Source: Amborella trichopoda
Lineage: Eukaryota; Streptophyta; Magnoliopsida; Amborellales; Amborellaceae
Assembly (NCBI RefSeq): GCF_000471905.2
Contig: NW_006497557.1
Span: 1,739,858-1,803,857, forward strand
Direction of reading: 5' to 3'
Length of the DNA: 64,000 bases
Positions 1 to 10,226 of this stretch are shown here, in pieces (position 1 is the stretch's first letter; the number at the start of each line of letters is the position of its first letter). Made by a program: the position numbers and the translations under genes. The notes below the pieces were generated by a model that saw nothing but the letters and a program-made list of their open reading frames with translations, was not told the DNA's origin and made no database searches.

Positions 1-75
1 TAGTCTTGTCGTATTACGTCGTAGTAGTAGAGTAGTAGAGTAGTACGTACGTACGTAACGTTCGTACGTTCGTTC

Positions 76-126
76 GTACTTCTCTCTTCTCTTCTTCTCT
101 CTCTTCTTCTCTCTTCTCTCTTCTCT

Positions 127-184
<58 letters not shown>

Positions 185-243
185 TCTCTCTCTTCTCTCT
201 TTCTCTCTCTCTTCTCTCTCTTTCTCTCTTTCTTTCTCTTCTG
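76..243. repeat. CT-rich microsatellite
   Basis: An almost uninterrupted run of tct/ctct units. Just before it (20-75) lie short tag and cgta runs. The Arg/Glu-rich reading frame on the minus strand is only this repeat translated. Confidence 0.95.
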
Positions 244-903
244 TCAACTGATGAGACCTAGAGCCGGTTGCCTTCTCTATCTTCTTCTGTCAACTAGCAA
301 GACCTAGCGTCGGTTGGTCTTCTTTATCTTCTCCTATCAACTGGCGAGGCTTAGTGCCGGTTGGTCTTCTCTATCTTCTTCTGTTAATTGGCAGGGCCTA
401 GCACCGATTGGCCTCCTCTCTCTCGTCTTCTACCAATCGGCGAGATTTAGTACCTATTGGTCTTCTCTCTCTTCTTCTACCGGTCGACAAGACTTAACGT
501 GGGTTGGTCTTCTCTCTCTTCTGCTACCAGTCAATGAGACTTAGCGCCGGTTGGTCTTGTCTCTCTTCTTCTACCAATCGACGAGACCTAGCACCAGTTG
601 GTCTTCTCTCACTTCTTCTATCAGTCGATGAGATCTAGCACTGGTTGATCATCTCTCTCTTTCTATCAATCGATGAGACTTAGCATCGTTGATCTTCTCT
701 CTCTTCTTCCGTCAATCGGTGAGACCTTGCACCGGTTGGTCTTCTCTTTCTTCCGCTATCAGTTGGTGAGACTCGACGTTGGTTGGTCTTCTCTCTCCTC
801 TTCTATTAGTCGACAAGACCTAGCATTGGCTGGTTTTTCCTCTCTTATTCTGTCAGTTGGTGAGACCTAGCGTCAGTTGGCTATCTTCCTCTTTTCTCAT
901 CTG
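243..903 (+). repeat. 47-bp minisatellite, about 14 diverged copies
   Basis: The unit is roughly 'tcaactggcgagacctagc' + 'gccggttggtcttctctct' + 'cttcttct'. Copy starts at 243, 289, 336, 383 and 432 give spacings of 46-49 bases. Copies differ by many substitutions. It sits inside the T-type LTR, in the same relative place as unrelated-looking arrays in the other T LTRs. Confidence 0.9.
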
Positions 904-1065
904 ACACAGTCGGTGAAGTCTTACACCTACTGCTTTCTCTCTCTCTCATCTCTTGAAACAGTAGATAATGTCTAGCACCGACTGCTTCCTCTCTCTCTCA
1001 TCCCCTGAAATAGTTGGCGATGTCTAGCACTGATTGTATCTCCTCTTCCTTCGTCTCCCTCCTCT
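903..1065 (+). repeat. 53-bp minisatellite, three copies
   Basis: Three copies of a unit containing 'acagtcggtgaagtct' and 'accgactgctt' followed by ctctctctcatc. The core (cagt-cggtga-gtctagcaccgactg) is a variant of the adjacent 47-bp unit, so this is a higher-order derivative of the same array. Confidence 0.75.
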
Positions 1066-1680
1066 CTTCCTTCTTCTCTCTCTTCTGTCCATTCCCTTCT
1101 TCTCTTTAACCATTCCTCTGCTACTCTTTCATTCGACCAAGAGGGATTGAGGTTAGCATCGCATGGAAGTCCTGTCGTCTAGCTGTAATGTTGTTATGAA
1201 AGGTTCACTTGGCCCTCTTTACTGCCACGACAGACCGACCATCGTACTTAGGTAGTCGATATTGTCAATAACGTCTAATAGCAATTCCATGAGCTGGTCT
1301 CAGCTATCGAGTCCGTTTCGCTCCCACATTATGCCAATTATCCACTACCCTAGTCACTGCTCTGATCTTCTCACTTGGTTTAATTCTTCTCTCCCCCACG
1401 TCTTTCTTTCTTCTTTTTGAATACGCATGCTTGCAAATGATCATCAAAGAGGAAAAGGGTGAGGTCAGACCCACCTTTCGCATAACCTTTGCCATATATG
1501 TGTGTGATTGCAAGAAAGTAGAAAACAAGAAGAATACGAGCCAAGGGAGGCGATTCCGAACCAGTTTCATTACTCGGGGGCTTTCTTCGTGATCTAAGAG
1601 AGCGCCTACCCGAGTCAGCTCGAGTAAGTCCCGACCCCACCTTTAAATTCCTCTCTCACTGATTGGTAACACTTGCCCCC

Positions 1681-1835
1681 GTTTTCTAACGAGGTTACCG
1701 AGAGAGCGATCTCACAAATGTTCTGGGTCTCTCCCAAAACCCAAGATGTGTGCCGCCCGATCCTTCAGGGATCTAGAGGGCAAGATTGAGGCACCTAATC
1801 AATGGGCATCACTGAAATTCCTCCTCCTTGAAACA
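1681..1835 (+). other. Family T leader downstream of the LTR
   Basis: Contains 'gaggttaccgagagagcga' then 'gatctagagggcaagattg' and 'aggcacctaatcaatg'. The same ordered landmarks follow the T LTRs at 21405 and 30395, and (reverse strand) the 5' LTR of element C near 54650-54772. This is the untranslated leader between LTR and gag; gag itself is missing here. A convincing tRNA primer-binding site was not recognised. Confidence 0.55.
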
Positions 1836-1837
1836 TC

Positions 1838-2401
1838 AGAGAACTTCGTGGGCTTCAAGGTCACTTACAAGCCATAAGGTGTTTCAACTCACAACTAGCA
1901 TACAAGTGCGCACCATTCAAGAGACTCCTTAAGAAAGATACCCCTTTCATATGGGACAAGGAATGCTCAGAAGCATTTGATCAAATTAAGGAGTACCTAA
2001 CCAAACCTCCCATCCTTAGTCTTCCTAATCCAGATAAACCCCTATTCCTATACATCTCTATGAAAGATAAGACCATTAGGGCAATGTTAGGACAATACGA
2101 TTACCATGGAAAAGAACAAACAATATACTACATCAGCAAAACCATGGTGGAATACGATACAAGATACATGGATGTGGAGAAGCACTGCTTGACAGTTGTG
2201 TGGGCCATGAAGAAGTTAAGACCCTATGTCTTATCTCATACAATCAATCTCATCTAAAACATTGGCCCACTCAAGTACCTATTGGAAACACCAGACCTTA
2301 ACGGACATTTAGCAAACTGGAGAATGCTATTGAGCGAGTTAGAGATCGAATATGTCACTCAAAAATTGGTTAAAGGATGAGCCATTGCTGACCACTTGGC
2401 T
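1838..2401 (+). pseudogene. Tat-like pol remnant: end of RT and RNase H
   Basis: The reading frame encodes the RT C-terminus (ELRGLQGHLQ-like) and the connection/RNase H segment with KKDTPFIWDKECSEAF, YYISKTMVEYDTRY and LTVVWAMKKLRPY. These are typical of Ty3/gypsy pol, where RNase H removes RNA from the RNA:DNA hybrid during reverse transcription. In-frame stops occur at 2255 (taa) and 2378 (tga). Gag, protease and almost all of RT are absent, and the sequence passes straight from the T leader into the RT end near 1836, which indicates a large deletion or a chimeric junction. It is continuous with the archaeal-type RNase H and integrase remnants downstream. It is not functional. Confidence 0.85.
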
Positions 2402-2996
2402 AAACACGCATTGTCAGATAACACTTTTGTCAACATGGATCTCTCCGATGAAAACCTTTTTATAATTGAGGAATTTATTTGGGAGCTATATTTCGACGGT
2501 ACGAGGAATGAATACAGGTCAGGTATAGGAGTCATATTATGTTCACCTGAGAAGATTTTAATGCCAACAACCATCAAATTGAATTTCCCATGTACCAATA
2601 ACATTGTTGAATATGAAGCCTTAATAGTCAGTCTCAAGAACGCCATGGAAATGAAAATCATTCAAATACGAGTGATTGGTGACTCCTTACTCGTCATAAA
2701 CCAAGTTCAAGGGATTTGGAAGATGAAAGAGGAAAGCTAAAACCCTATCAAGAAAAGTGGAAAACATGATCCCATTTAAGAAAATCACCTTTCATCACGT
2801 AACTAGGAAAAATAATTGGTTTGCCGATACGCTTGTGACCCTTGCTTCAATGGTTGATATTCCTACAGAAATCACCACGCTGCCATTTTACATCAAGAAC
2901 AAACATGAACCTTCCCCACCAAGGATCGAAGAAGAAATAGAACAAGAAAATGAGAAAAGATGGGGAACTATCTCCGATGTCTTCAAATGCGCTAGT
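2402..2996 (+). pseudogene. Second (archaeal-type) RNase H domain of Tat-like pol
   Basis: After the gypsy RNase H, a second RNase H-like domain begins WELYFDGTRNEYRSGIGVI. It then shows NIVEYEALIVSLKNAMEM, VIGDSLLVINQVQG and HHVTRKNNWFADTL, which supply the expected acidic and His residues (D, E, D, H, D). A duplicated aRNH between RNase H and integrase is a hallmark of the Tat lineage of plant Ty3/gypsy elements. The frame shifts once near 2740-2757, so the last third is read in another frame. The family assignment is well supported; activity is excluded. Confidence 0.85.
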
Positions 2997-2999
2997 TAA

Positions 3000-4017
3000 G
3001 ACAAACCATTATTCCACGATGTTTTGTTCGTGCTGAAAGATGGATTATACCTCGAAGGAGCAGCCAAAAAGGATAAAAAAACCCTTCGAAAGTTTTCTAT
3101 GGGATTCTTAGTAAGAGGTGACCACCTGTTCAAGAAATCCTTCGATGACATCATTCTACGGTGTCTTGATCAGCCAGAAATAGACCAAGTACTGATAGAG
3201 CTACACAATGAAGGAGGTAATTCTGACGCAGCTGCAATGGCTCAAAAAATCAGGCACCAAGGCTATTACTGGACCACCATGGCGAAAGATTGTTGAAAGT
3301 TTGTTAAGAGGTGTCCCAAATGTCAACTTTATGGGGACCTCATCCATGCACCGTCCGTACCACTCAATTCAACACTGCCAGTATCCTTTGCCATGTGGGG
3401 TCTTGATATCATCGGAATGATCTCACCAAAAGCCTCAAACGGCCACCGTTAGATACTAACGACTATAGAGTATTTCACCCAATGGGTTGAGGCCGCATCA
3501 TTTGTCAAAATTGAAGGACAACATGTTGTCCGATTCATAAAGAACCACATTGTATTCAGATTTGGTGTTCCTGAGTTAATCATTACTGATAATGGATCCA
3601 ACTTCAAAAATGACAAGGTCACTAAGGTGCGCAAAAAGTTCAAGATAACGCAAAAATTCTCCACACCTTACTACCCTCAAGGAAATGGATAAGAAAAAGC
3701 CACAAAAAAGGACTCCTCAGAATTATAGATAGAATAATATAAGGTGGTAAAGATTGACACGAAAAGCTAAATTACACACTATGGACCTATCAAAGAAAAG
3801 TTATTCCTCGATAGTTCAAAGAAGGGGATATGGTACTCAAAAAATCTTCCACACTCCTTCAAATCCACACCTTTTAGGCAAGTTTAAAACTAATTGGGAG
3901 GGACCATTCGTGGTTACCAGAGTACACGCAGGCAATTCTTACAAGATAAAAAATTAGGAGGGGTATGAACTCAACAACCCAATTAATGCGATGTATCTCA
4001 GAAAATACTACCCATAA
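3000..4017 (+). pseudogene. Tat-like integrase remnant
   Basis: The N-terminal zinc-binding region is visible (HNEGGN, HQGYYW, then KRCPKC after an opal stop at 3294). The catalytic core follows with WGLDIIGM, ITDNGSNF (Asp codon 3588) and the Glu of the EKATKK segment (codon 3693), giving the D-D-E set with normal spacing. A stop codon sits immediately before that Glu. The segment between about 3700 and 3754 has lost most of the core-to-C-terminus linker. The C-terminus resumes at 3879 with KTNWEGPFVV and ends MYLRKYYP at the stop 4015-4017, the usual end of Tat integrases. Several stops and a deletion make it a dead copy. Confidence 0.85.
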
Positions 4018-5149
4018 TGGGCTCAAAAGAGTGCTGAAAACCTGAAAAGGCATCACAAAGAAAAAACAAAAGAAAAAAAAGGAAAAGAAATATGGACGTG
4101 GTGAAAACCTGAAAAGGCATCACTGGTAAAAAAAAAAAAGAAATCTCCGAGAAGGTGCTTTCAATTCAAAATACTCAAGTCCAAACAAGTACTTGCAAGT
4201 TTCAATAAGACTGCACAAGCAGACCCTGAGGATGAAGACTCCTCCTAAACCTTGCAGGTTCCCAACAGAACCATCTCAGAAAGATGTGGGAGGGTGACAT
4301 AAATGGAAGCGACTTCAACGAACCCTAAAGAACGTTGAGATTTCTCCAAGATGGAAGTCTGGTAAGAATTCAAAGAGCACTTTATGGATCCACGAAGCAC
4401 AAGATGAAAGCTCCAAAGGTAAAATGACAAGTTCAAGACTTTTGAGTTCTCACAATCCCTCAAGGGAATCCTTCCATCATCTTCGCGTAAAACATAATAA
4501 AGAAAATAACCACCAAAGGGGCCACAGGTGGAAAAACTGTAAGGACTAACCCTTTTGAAAATGCTTTTCAAATTGACTTTTTAATCATCCATTTTCAAAA
4601 GTTTACAAAGGACCTCCTACATCACTACAAGAGGAACTGATAACGATCTAGCCTCGTACCCGAAGCCAACTTCCTACGCCTATTATGAAGGCTTGAAACT
4701 AGCTAGGCACTCCATGGTTGTATGAGTATAACTACCAACTACCACATATCAGAGATGGGTGAACCTTGCCAATGACAAAATTGGCTAGTCTGGGAGCGTT
4801 TTTCTCTCGACCAGATCCCTTGAAGAAAAAGGAGGAAAGCTCATCCCCATGTTTGTCTGATAGCCGAAAATTCAAGATGAAACCCTAAAAATAATGAGCT
4901 GAGTTTCTAAAAATTCAGTTTGAAAAATGTGTGTAAGGAAAGTGTTCTACTATACTTCGACGAATCAATTGCACACGTAGAGATGAACAAGAATCCCCCA
5001 ATAGGGGCAAGTTGAACAAAGACCTCCCAACAGGGGCAAAAAAAAAAAGAAAAGCATTTCAAACTCCCCATAATAGGGGAAAGATGAAAAAGACCTTCCA
5101 ACTGAGGTAAAATTTTCAAATAAAAAATAAAATGAAAAAAAAATATTAT

Positions 5150-5625
5150 TTTTGGGAGACACGCCTAATGTCGCCAGCCTGAGGCATGACAAGCATGGTG
5201 TCACCCTCATATTTTTTGACAAAAAGCCCCTTTTTCATCCCATTTTCAAAATAATAATAAAAAATAAATAAAAATATTTTTATATGGGCGGCACCAGCTG
5301 TGTCGCCCAGCCTGTGAGGGCGACACTCCTTAGTCACCCGAGCGACACCACAAGTGTCCCCCATGTATTTTTCTGAAAAATTTTATTTTAGTTTCCCATG
5401 TTTCCATTTAATAAAAAAAAGAACATTCCATGGGCGACACGCCTGTGTGGGCGACACTACTCGTATCGCCTGTCGCCCAAACTTTCCATGTTTCTCTTAT
5501 TCCCAGAAAAATACATAAAAAAAAAAAAACATTTAGCAGGGTGACACCAGCCGTGTCGCCCTGACCTGGGCCACACCACCAGTGCCGCTTGGGTGACACG
5601 GCCAGTGTCGCCCAAATATTTTTTG
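5150..5625. repeat. Hairpin-bearing degenerate satellite, four units
   Basis: Four units of about 110-145 bases, starting near 5153, 5286, 5430 and 5539. Each has an inverted-repeat core of the type GGGCGACAC...GTGTCGCCC, separated by A/T-rich spacers (aaaaaaat, ataaaaataaa). The core recurs once more inside the LTR at 7490-7590. Sequence between the arms varies while the arms are kept. Confidence 0.75.
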
Positions 5626-5737
5626 TCAAAAACTACCCCACTCAATTTTGTGGTCTTTCGAGGACCGATCTAGGTGTTATCATGTATTTTGTGAATTTTT
5701 TTTAATACTTTTTTATTAAGTTTCAAAAATTTTATTT

Positions 5738-5835
5738 ACTCCTTGGTGGCATGAGCCTAAACTGCCAACCAATTTTCAAAAAAAAAGAGAACGCTCCTTG
5801 ATGGCACGAGCCTGAACTGCCAACCAAACCAATTC
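5738..5835 (+). repeat. Two-copy direct repeat
   Basis: Two adjacent copies of 'ctccttggtggcatgagcct' + 'aaactgccaacca', separated by an A-rich spacer; they differ at only a few positions. Confidence 0.8.
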
Positions 5836-5849
5836 AGTTCAACGTCAAA

Positions 5850-6320
5850 CTCGTGCAATGTAAAAGAGTCGAGACATGAAAAATGTTAAGGTCGTGCGAC
5901 ACAAAAGAGTTGAGACAGGAAAAATGTCAAATCTGTACGACGTAAAAGAGCCTAGACAGGAAAAACATCAAACTCGTGCGACGTAAAAGAGCCGAGGCAA
6001 GTATTGCCAAGCCCGTATGATGCAAAAGGTTGGGTGTGATCAAGGCACAACCACCTTGTTCAATGTTCATACGTGAAACTCGTGCGACATAAAAGAGCCA
6101 AGACAGGCAACGTCTAGCCCGTATGACAGAAAAGGCCGGGTGTGTTCAGGGCACAACCACCCTATTCAATAAAAACGTCTAGCCCCGTATGACACAAAAG
6201 GTCGGGTGTGTTCAGTGCACAACCACCTTGTTCAATAAAAATATTTATCCCCGTATGATGTAAAAGGGTCGGGTGCATTCCGTTTTTCCTCGTATTGACG
6301 TAAAAAGGTCAGGTGTATGG
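5850..6320 (+). repeat. Compound minisatellite with 41-bp and 66-bp units
   Basis: Starts with ~41-bp units beginning 'gtgcgacgtaaaagagccga' (about 5852, 5893, 5934, 5975, 6081). It then moves to ~66-bp units beginning 'gtatgacacaaaaggtcggg' (about 6014, 6120, 6186, 6252). Both start with the same gtRYgaYgYaaaagR core, so the longer unit looks like the shorter one with an inserted 'gcacaaccaccttgttcaa' block. Confidence 0.85.
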
Positions 6321-7004
6321 TCCAACGTTGCATGACGCTTAACTGCTTAGAGGGCTCTATGGTTGCAGGAGTTAAAACTTCTAACCAACTTTGTTTTTTG
6401 AAATGTCTTTCTCTTTTAAAAAATTTTCACTATCTTACGTTTTCAAAAACTTTAATTTCTTTATTAAAATCGTAACCTGTCCCTACTCCGGGTTCTATTT
6501 CAAATCTCACCCTACTTTCAAAATTTCTGAAACGTCTTTTAAAACAAAGGATCTTGGACACCCGTATATGATAATCATCATGTTGTCGCGATTACCGCGT
6601 TGCTGCCTCGTCTCTCTTTTCGGAAGGGCTAGATAAGTCTCTTCCTATAGATAGCCTTTTCCTATAGACAACCTTAGGAAACCCTAAGGAAATCAAAGAA
6701 AATGCTAGGCTTAAAAATTTCAAACTGCGGAACCCCTGAATTTAAGTGGCATGACCAAAAAATCCAACTCGAGTTTCAAGCTTGTGTAACTCATCGACAT
6801 CTCGCGCCAAAAACTCTAGGAGGAAAAATGCCCTAGGTGGGTGAGCTCCATGAGCACAATGACTTGGAGGGATAGTTGGTGTGCCCTCTGACCATGTCAC
6901 CTCAGGAAGAATCTTTGACGTTCAGTTGCCCCTCGAAGGACAGGGAACACCAGAGTGTCTACTTCTTTGCCACTCACCTATCCCTCGGAGGATAGGGAGT
7001 GCTA

Positions 7005-7014
7005 AAGTGGGGCA
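7005..7014 (+). other. Polypurine tract of E1
   Basis: AAAGTGGGGC lies 3 bases before the putative LTR start TGTAGACAC at 7018. It is the expected priming site for plus-strand DNA synthesis. The same G-rich element precedes the T LTRs at 18480 (GGTGGGG) and, reverse strand, 43182. Confidence 0.65.
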
Positions 7015-7017
7015 ATT

Positions 7018-8074
7018 GTAGACACATCATTTTAAATCTAGAAAATTCTATGGTTTCTTGAACCATTAGGATCACACTTAACATAGTAAACCCAAATCCA
7101 TAGTTTATAGAGCTTACCCTGTGGCTCAAAACCAGTTCGTCTGCATGGAACCCCGTAAAAACCTTGTTTTGACCCAGAACTCTATAAACGCTTTGTTTTA
7201 CCAACACAATCATTAAAAATAGTAAAATACTCCATTTTGATCCATAGTTTCTTTGAGAGCTTCACAAGAGGCTGAGGAAAATACCAAAAGTGAAAAAAAT
7301 CAATTTGGACAAGTTTTGGTTTGGGTGACATTAGTGTGTAGCTCAAGTCATCTTGTAAATGCCTTGTTTTACCAAAAAACTCATTAAAAATAGTAAAAAC
7401 ATATGTTTTGACCCAAATTTTTTTTGGTAGCTTCAAAAGAGGCTGAGGAACACACCTAAAAAAAAATATTTCAATTTTGACACTTTTACTCTTAGGCGAC
7501 ACAAGCAGTGTCGCCCAGCTTGGACATGGTGATATGACAAGGGTCGCCTAGATTTGGGCGACCATACCCATGTTGCCCAGATCCGATAACCTCAAAACTT
7601 GCTTTTTTGGATTTGATTGGTTTGCTATGTGTGTATATCCTTCCCAGCAGATTTTGACCCTTGTATATCCCTTTTTCATGGATACATAAGGGCAGATGAG
7701 GTTCGAAATGGAGATAGACAGACTTCTCTTGAAAAAGGCTGAAAAAACCCTAAGAAAGAGTTAGCTTCACCCTAGACTCCTGAAACCCTAACCTTAAGCC
7801 AAAAACCTAGTTCTAAAACCATTTCCAGTGTACAACAACCCTTCTACTCCAAAGATTTGCTGGTCAACATCTGAATTAGAGAGGCAAAAAGGACGCTAGT
7901 GCTGATACGGGCGAGCCTTAGAAGCCCGGTTTGGTATTGTTTCTTCTTCTTTCTTTCTTCTTATTTTACTTTTTTGATTCTATTTTATTTATTTGGATCT
8001 GTTAATTTTCTTTAAAAATCGTCTAATGTCTTGGATCACATTGGCTCTACCAGAGATCTGAGAGTAGATCCACT
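7018..8074 (+). mobile_element. About 1-kb LTR following E1
   Basis: Starts TGTAGACACATCATTTT directly after a polypurine tract, a start common among plant Tat-like LTRs. Its 3' end is placed where the leader block 'gttcccgagaaaa' begins. It contains TATA-like 'tgtgtatatcc' near 7630 and the usual aaaccctaa-rich segment at 7740-7800. It does not resemble the 2.8-3.2 kb T LTRs by eye, and no second copy is in the window, so the right boundary is approximate. Confidence 0.5.
7188..7482 (+). repeat. 169-bp tandem duplication inside the LTR
   Basis: 7190-7311 and 7360-7480 share 'ttgttttacca', 'tcattaaaaatagtaaaa' and 'agaggctgaggaa' in the same order, about 170 bases apart. It is an old internal duplication. 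Confidence 0.8.
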
Positions 8075-8252
8075 CGTTCCCGAGAAAATCTGGCATCATA
8101 TCTGAATTCGATTTGTCCCACTTTCTTGACCACTTCTTTCCATCAAGTGTAAGGTGTCAAGATCCGAGAGAACTTTGCCAGAAGATCTTTCATATTTTCA
8201 TCGTAAACACTCATCTTTAAAGCAGTTCGTATAGAAGGTCTATCGAAACACC
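8075..8252 (+). other. Leader of T element A
   Basis: Begins 'cgttcccgagaaaatctgg', resembling the post-LTR block of other T copies ('ggttcccgagaaagcg' in element C). It ends at the gag start codon at 8253 (context aacaccATGG). No sure primer-binding site. Confidence 0.45.
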
Positions 8253-8631
8253 ATGGCAGATCTCCTAAGTAGCCCTCTAGCACGGGAAAAAATCGGGGCA
8301 ATTCTCGCTCCAACAATCGAGAAAGCTAGCAAAAATTGGTGAGTAGTGCGGTCGTCACTGTGATCGACAGTCACAAAGCCGCCCCTCAAACCTTGGACCT
8401 CTCTATGGCCAGACACCTCAGGCCAGGGGCAAGCAGTAGTCCTACAACAGGGTCCCACCGCCTAACAATACAAATCGAAATGACTTCTGGATCCAGCACT
8501 AGAACAAGGTGTACCCATTCGAAAAGGAGTGTGCCCCTGTGCTACTTCGGTTACTACTAGAGAAAAACATGATCCAGCTGCTAGAGGTAAAAACCCCAGA
8601 GCTAGCTATACAGGAGACACATGAGAGGTAC

Positions 8632-8673
8632 TGCTCCTATCACAGGAGAGTCGGCCACCCCACTCAAGACTGC
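8632..8673 (+). other. Gag zinc knuckle 1 (CHHC)
   Basis: CSYHRRVGHPTQDC: C-x2-H-x4-H-x4-C, followed by YMFKDIIKYLINKGQIK. This is the usual Tat gag C-terminal arrangement of knuckle followed by a basic helix. Confidence 0.85.
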
Positions 8674-8907
8674 TATATGTTCAAAGACATTATCAAATAT
8701 CTCATTAACAAGGGTCAGATAAAGCTCAAAGAGTTAACGAAAGCATTCGGGGCAACTGAGGCTGCCCACATAGTGTCAATACAAGAAGATGATGAGGCAC
8801 CCGCTATCCTCTGTGCGCTATTCTCCATAATGCTCGAAGAAGGTCTCATCACACCAAAGTCGATAAGGCAACGCAAGTTCCTGTCTCAAGGAATTTAGAA
8901 CCTCTGA

Positions 8908-8949
8908 TGTCCATATCATCTGATGTGAGGCCATGAAATGAGCGAATGC
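8908..8949 (+). other. Gag zinc knuckle 2, duplicated module
   Basis: Same frame as knuckle 1: CPYHLM, stop, GHEMSEC; the spacing C-x2-H-x4-H-x4-C is kept although a tga replaces one residue. It is followed by IGFHDLLAKKM and later TLFEAMLQQGLVTPKPARQ, a copy of the ALFSIMLEEGLITPKSIRQ stretch that precedes it. Confidence 0.75.
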
Positions 8950-9192
8950 ATTGGCTTCCATGATCTCTTGGCAAAGAAGATGTAACAATGCCAAGAAGCT
9001 CATGGCAACCCAGAAGGACACCGTCAAGAATCTGCTCCACCAGTGCAAGAGGACGTCCTGACACAAGCCCAAGGAAGCACTGAGCAAGACCCTTTGCAAA
9101 CCCTCTTCGAGGCAATGCTCCAACAAGGTCTCGTCACTCCCAAGCCCGCCAGGCAGCCTATTCATCTTGCCCAGGGTACGAAAAATCTCTAG

Positions 9193-9234
9193 TGCCCATA
9201 TCACCAAGTATGGGGCCACGAGTTGAAAGAATGC
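9193..9234 (+). other. Gag zinc knuckle 3, duplicated module
   Basis: CPYHQVWGHELKEC with all four ligands, in the same frame, 285 bases after knuckle 2. It is followed by SEFKTVVIEKLQKGHIICVI. Confidence 0.85.
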
Positions 9235-10226
9235 TCTGAGTTCAAAACTGTAGTCATAGAGAAGCTGCAGAAAGGCCACATTATTTGTGTCATTCTCCCA
9301 GAATGCTTCCAAACCACCACTCTCGTCCAAGAGGAAATCCCACTACCCTACACTAAACCCTGCAGAGCCCTCGACTTCTCAGCCTTGGGAAGTCTACCAT
9401 GGATGAAGCAAGCTCAAGTCCCTGAAACCTGAGGCAGTCTACGAAGCTAGGGCTACTCATCATCCCTATAGCAGGGTTCAAACACTTCCTCAGGGATCCA
9501 GAAGGAGACGAGCACCTAGGTCGGCTAGCCGAAGGAATCACATTCCTCAGCCACTAGTCCAGGAAGAATTTCTAAGGCCTCTTCCTCCACTTCCTACCTT
9601 ACAGGACTTCATCCCAAGCACATATCAACTTATCCCTTGATCCAATATGAGTGTCGACACTAAAAGCACCCCCAACAGTCAAAGCCAGGGTAAGGTCTAA
9701 AATTCCCCTTGCATGCATCCAATTCTGGTGATGATGTAAAAAGCAGCCCAGGACCTTCTAACTCTGTTTCTTCTTCTTCTCTTCCCTCCTCTTCTATCTC
9801 CTTCACAGGTGCAGTCCCATAGTTCCCAGTCTTTGACGCTCTAAATAGAGAGCTAGGAGGCACCAACCTTTGTAGGTCACAGTGGAAGCGCCTAACAAAG
9901 ACGTTAGCCCAATCGGCTGGATTCTTGCCTCTCATTGATGCCCTGGCTGCCCCAGCTAAGACCGAGTCATCTCTAAGCTCCTATTCCAACGAGGCTTGTC
10001 ACATGATTCAAGTTCATGAAGCGTCACCCAACTCAGGGCAAGTACGGAGTGACCCCAATCACGAGGCCATGGACCCCCCGTTCAAAGTGGACCCTTTCAT
10101 TGCCCGGTCTGGCCAGAGACCAAAAATTGTCTCCCACATTTGGCCCCTCTTAGAAGTAGATATGTTAGGATCATGGGCCTCGGCACTCAAGAATGATGAG
10201 AAGCATCCTGAATCCCTAGACGAATA

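Larger units (their letters stand above)
1..1680 (+). mobile_element. T-type LTR, right-hand part (5' end outside window)
   Basis: The last 250 bases (about 1535-1680) align by eye with the ends of the T LTRs at 21240-21404 and 30245-30394. Shared landmarks are 'gaggcgattcc', 'gggggctttc', 'gatctaagag' and 'aaattcctctctcact'. As in those copies, the upstream part is pyrimidine-rich and minisatellite-filled. No LTR start is visible, so the left boundary lies outside the window. It is followed by the same leader as the other T copies. Confidence 0.6.
4018..7004 (+). other. 3' non-coding region of Tat-like element E1
   Basis: Between the integrase stop and the polypurine tract. It opens with a direct repeat of 'gaaaacctgaaaaggcatca' (4037 and 4105). 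It continues with A-rich sequence, a short tandem around 'ctcccaacaggggcaaa' (4990-5110) and the repeat blocks listed separately. No domain-bearing ORF is seen on either strand. Open frames such as 4245-4571 minus show no family signal. Long repeat-rich 3' regions are usual in Tat elements. Confidence 0.7.
8253..10226 (+). pseudogene. Element A gag (Tat-like), broken
   Basis: The gag polyprotein packages RNA in the virus-like particle. The start is chosen at the ATG in aacaccATGGCAG, giving MADLLSSPLAREKIG. This frame ends after about 29 codons, and the capsid part is missing compared with element C. The frame picks up again near 8509 (YPFEKECAPVLL) and runs through three CHHC zinc knuckles in one frame (8632, 8908, 9193), with stops at 8896, 8905, 8923 and 9190. 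It continues to QEEIPLPYTKP and a low-complexity tail that matches element C's gag C-terminus near 9925-10040 (DALAAPAKTES versus DALSTQAKTEP). No protease motif was seen between the tail and RT. It is a relic. Confidence 0.8.

Noticed and set aside
14-247. Arg/Glu-rich open frame on the minus strand
   Set aside because: Translation of the CT microsatellite.
8818-9330. 170-codon antisense open frame
   Set aside because: Exact shadow of the gag region with the zinc knuckles on the plus strand; the sense frame has clear family motifs, the antisense none.
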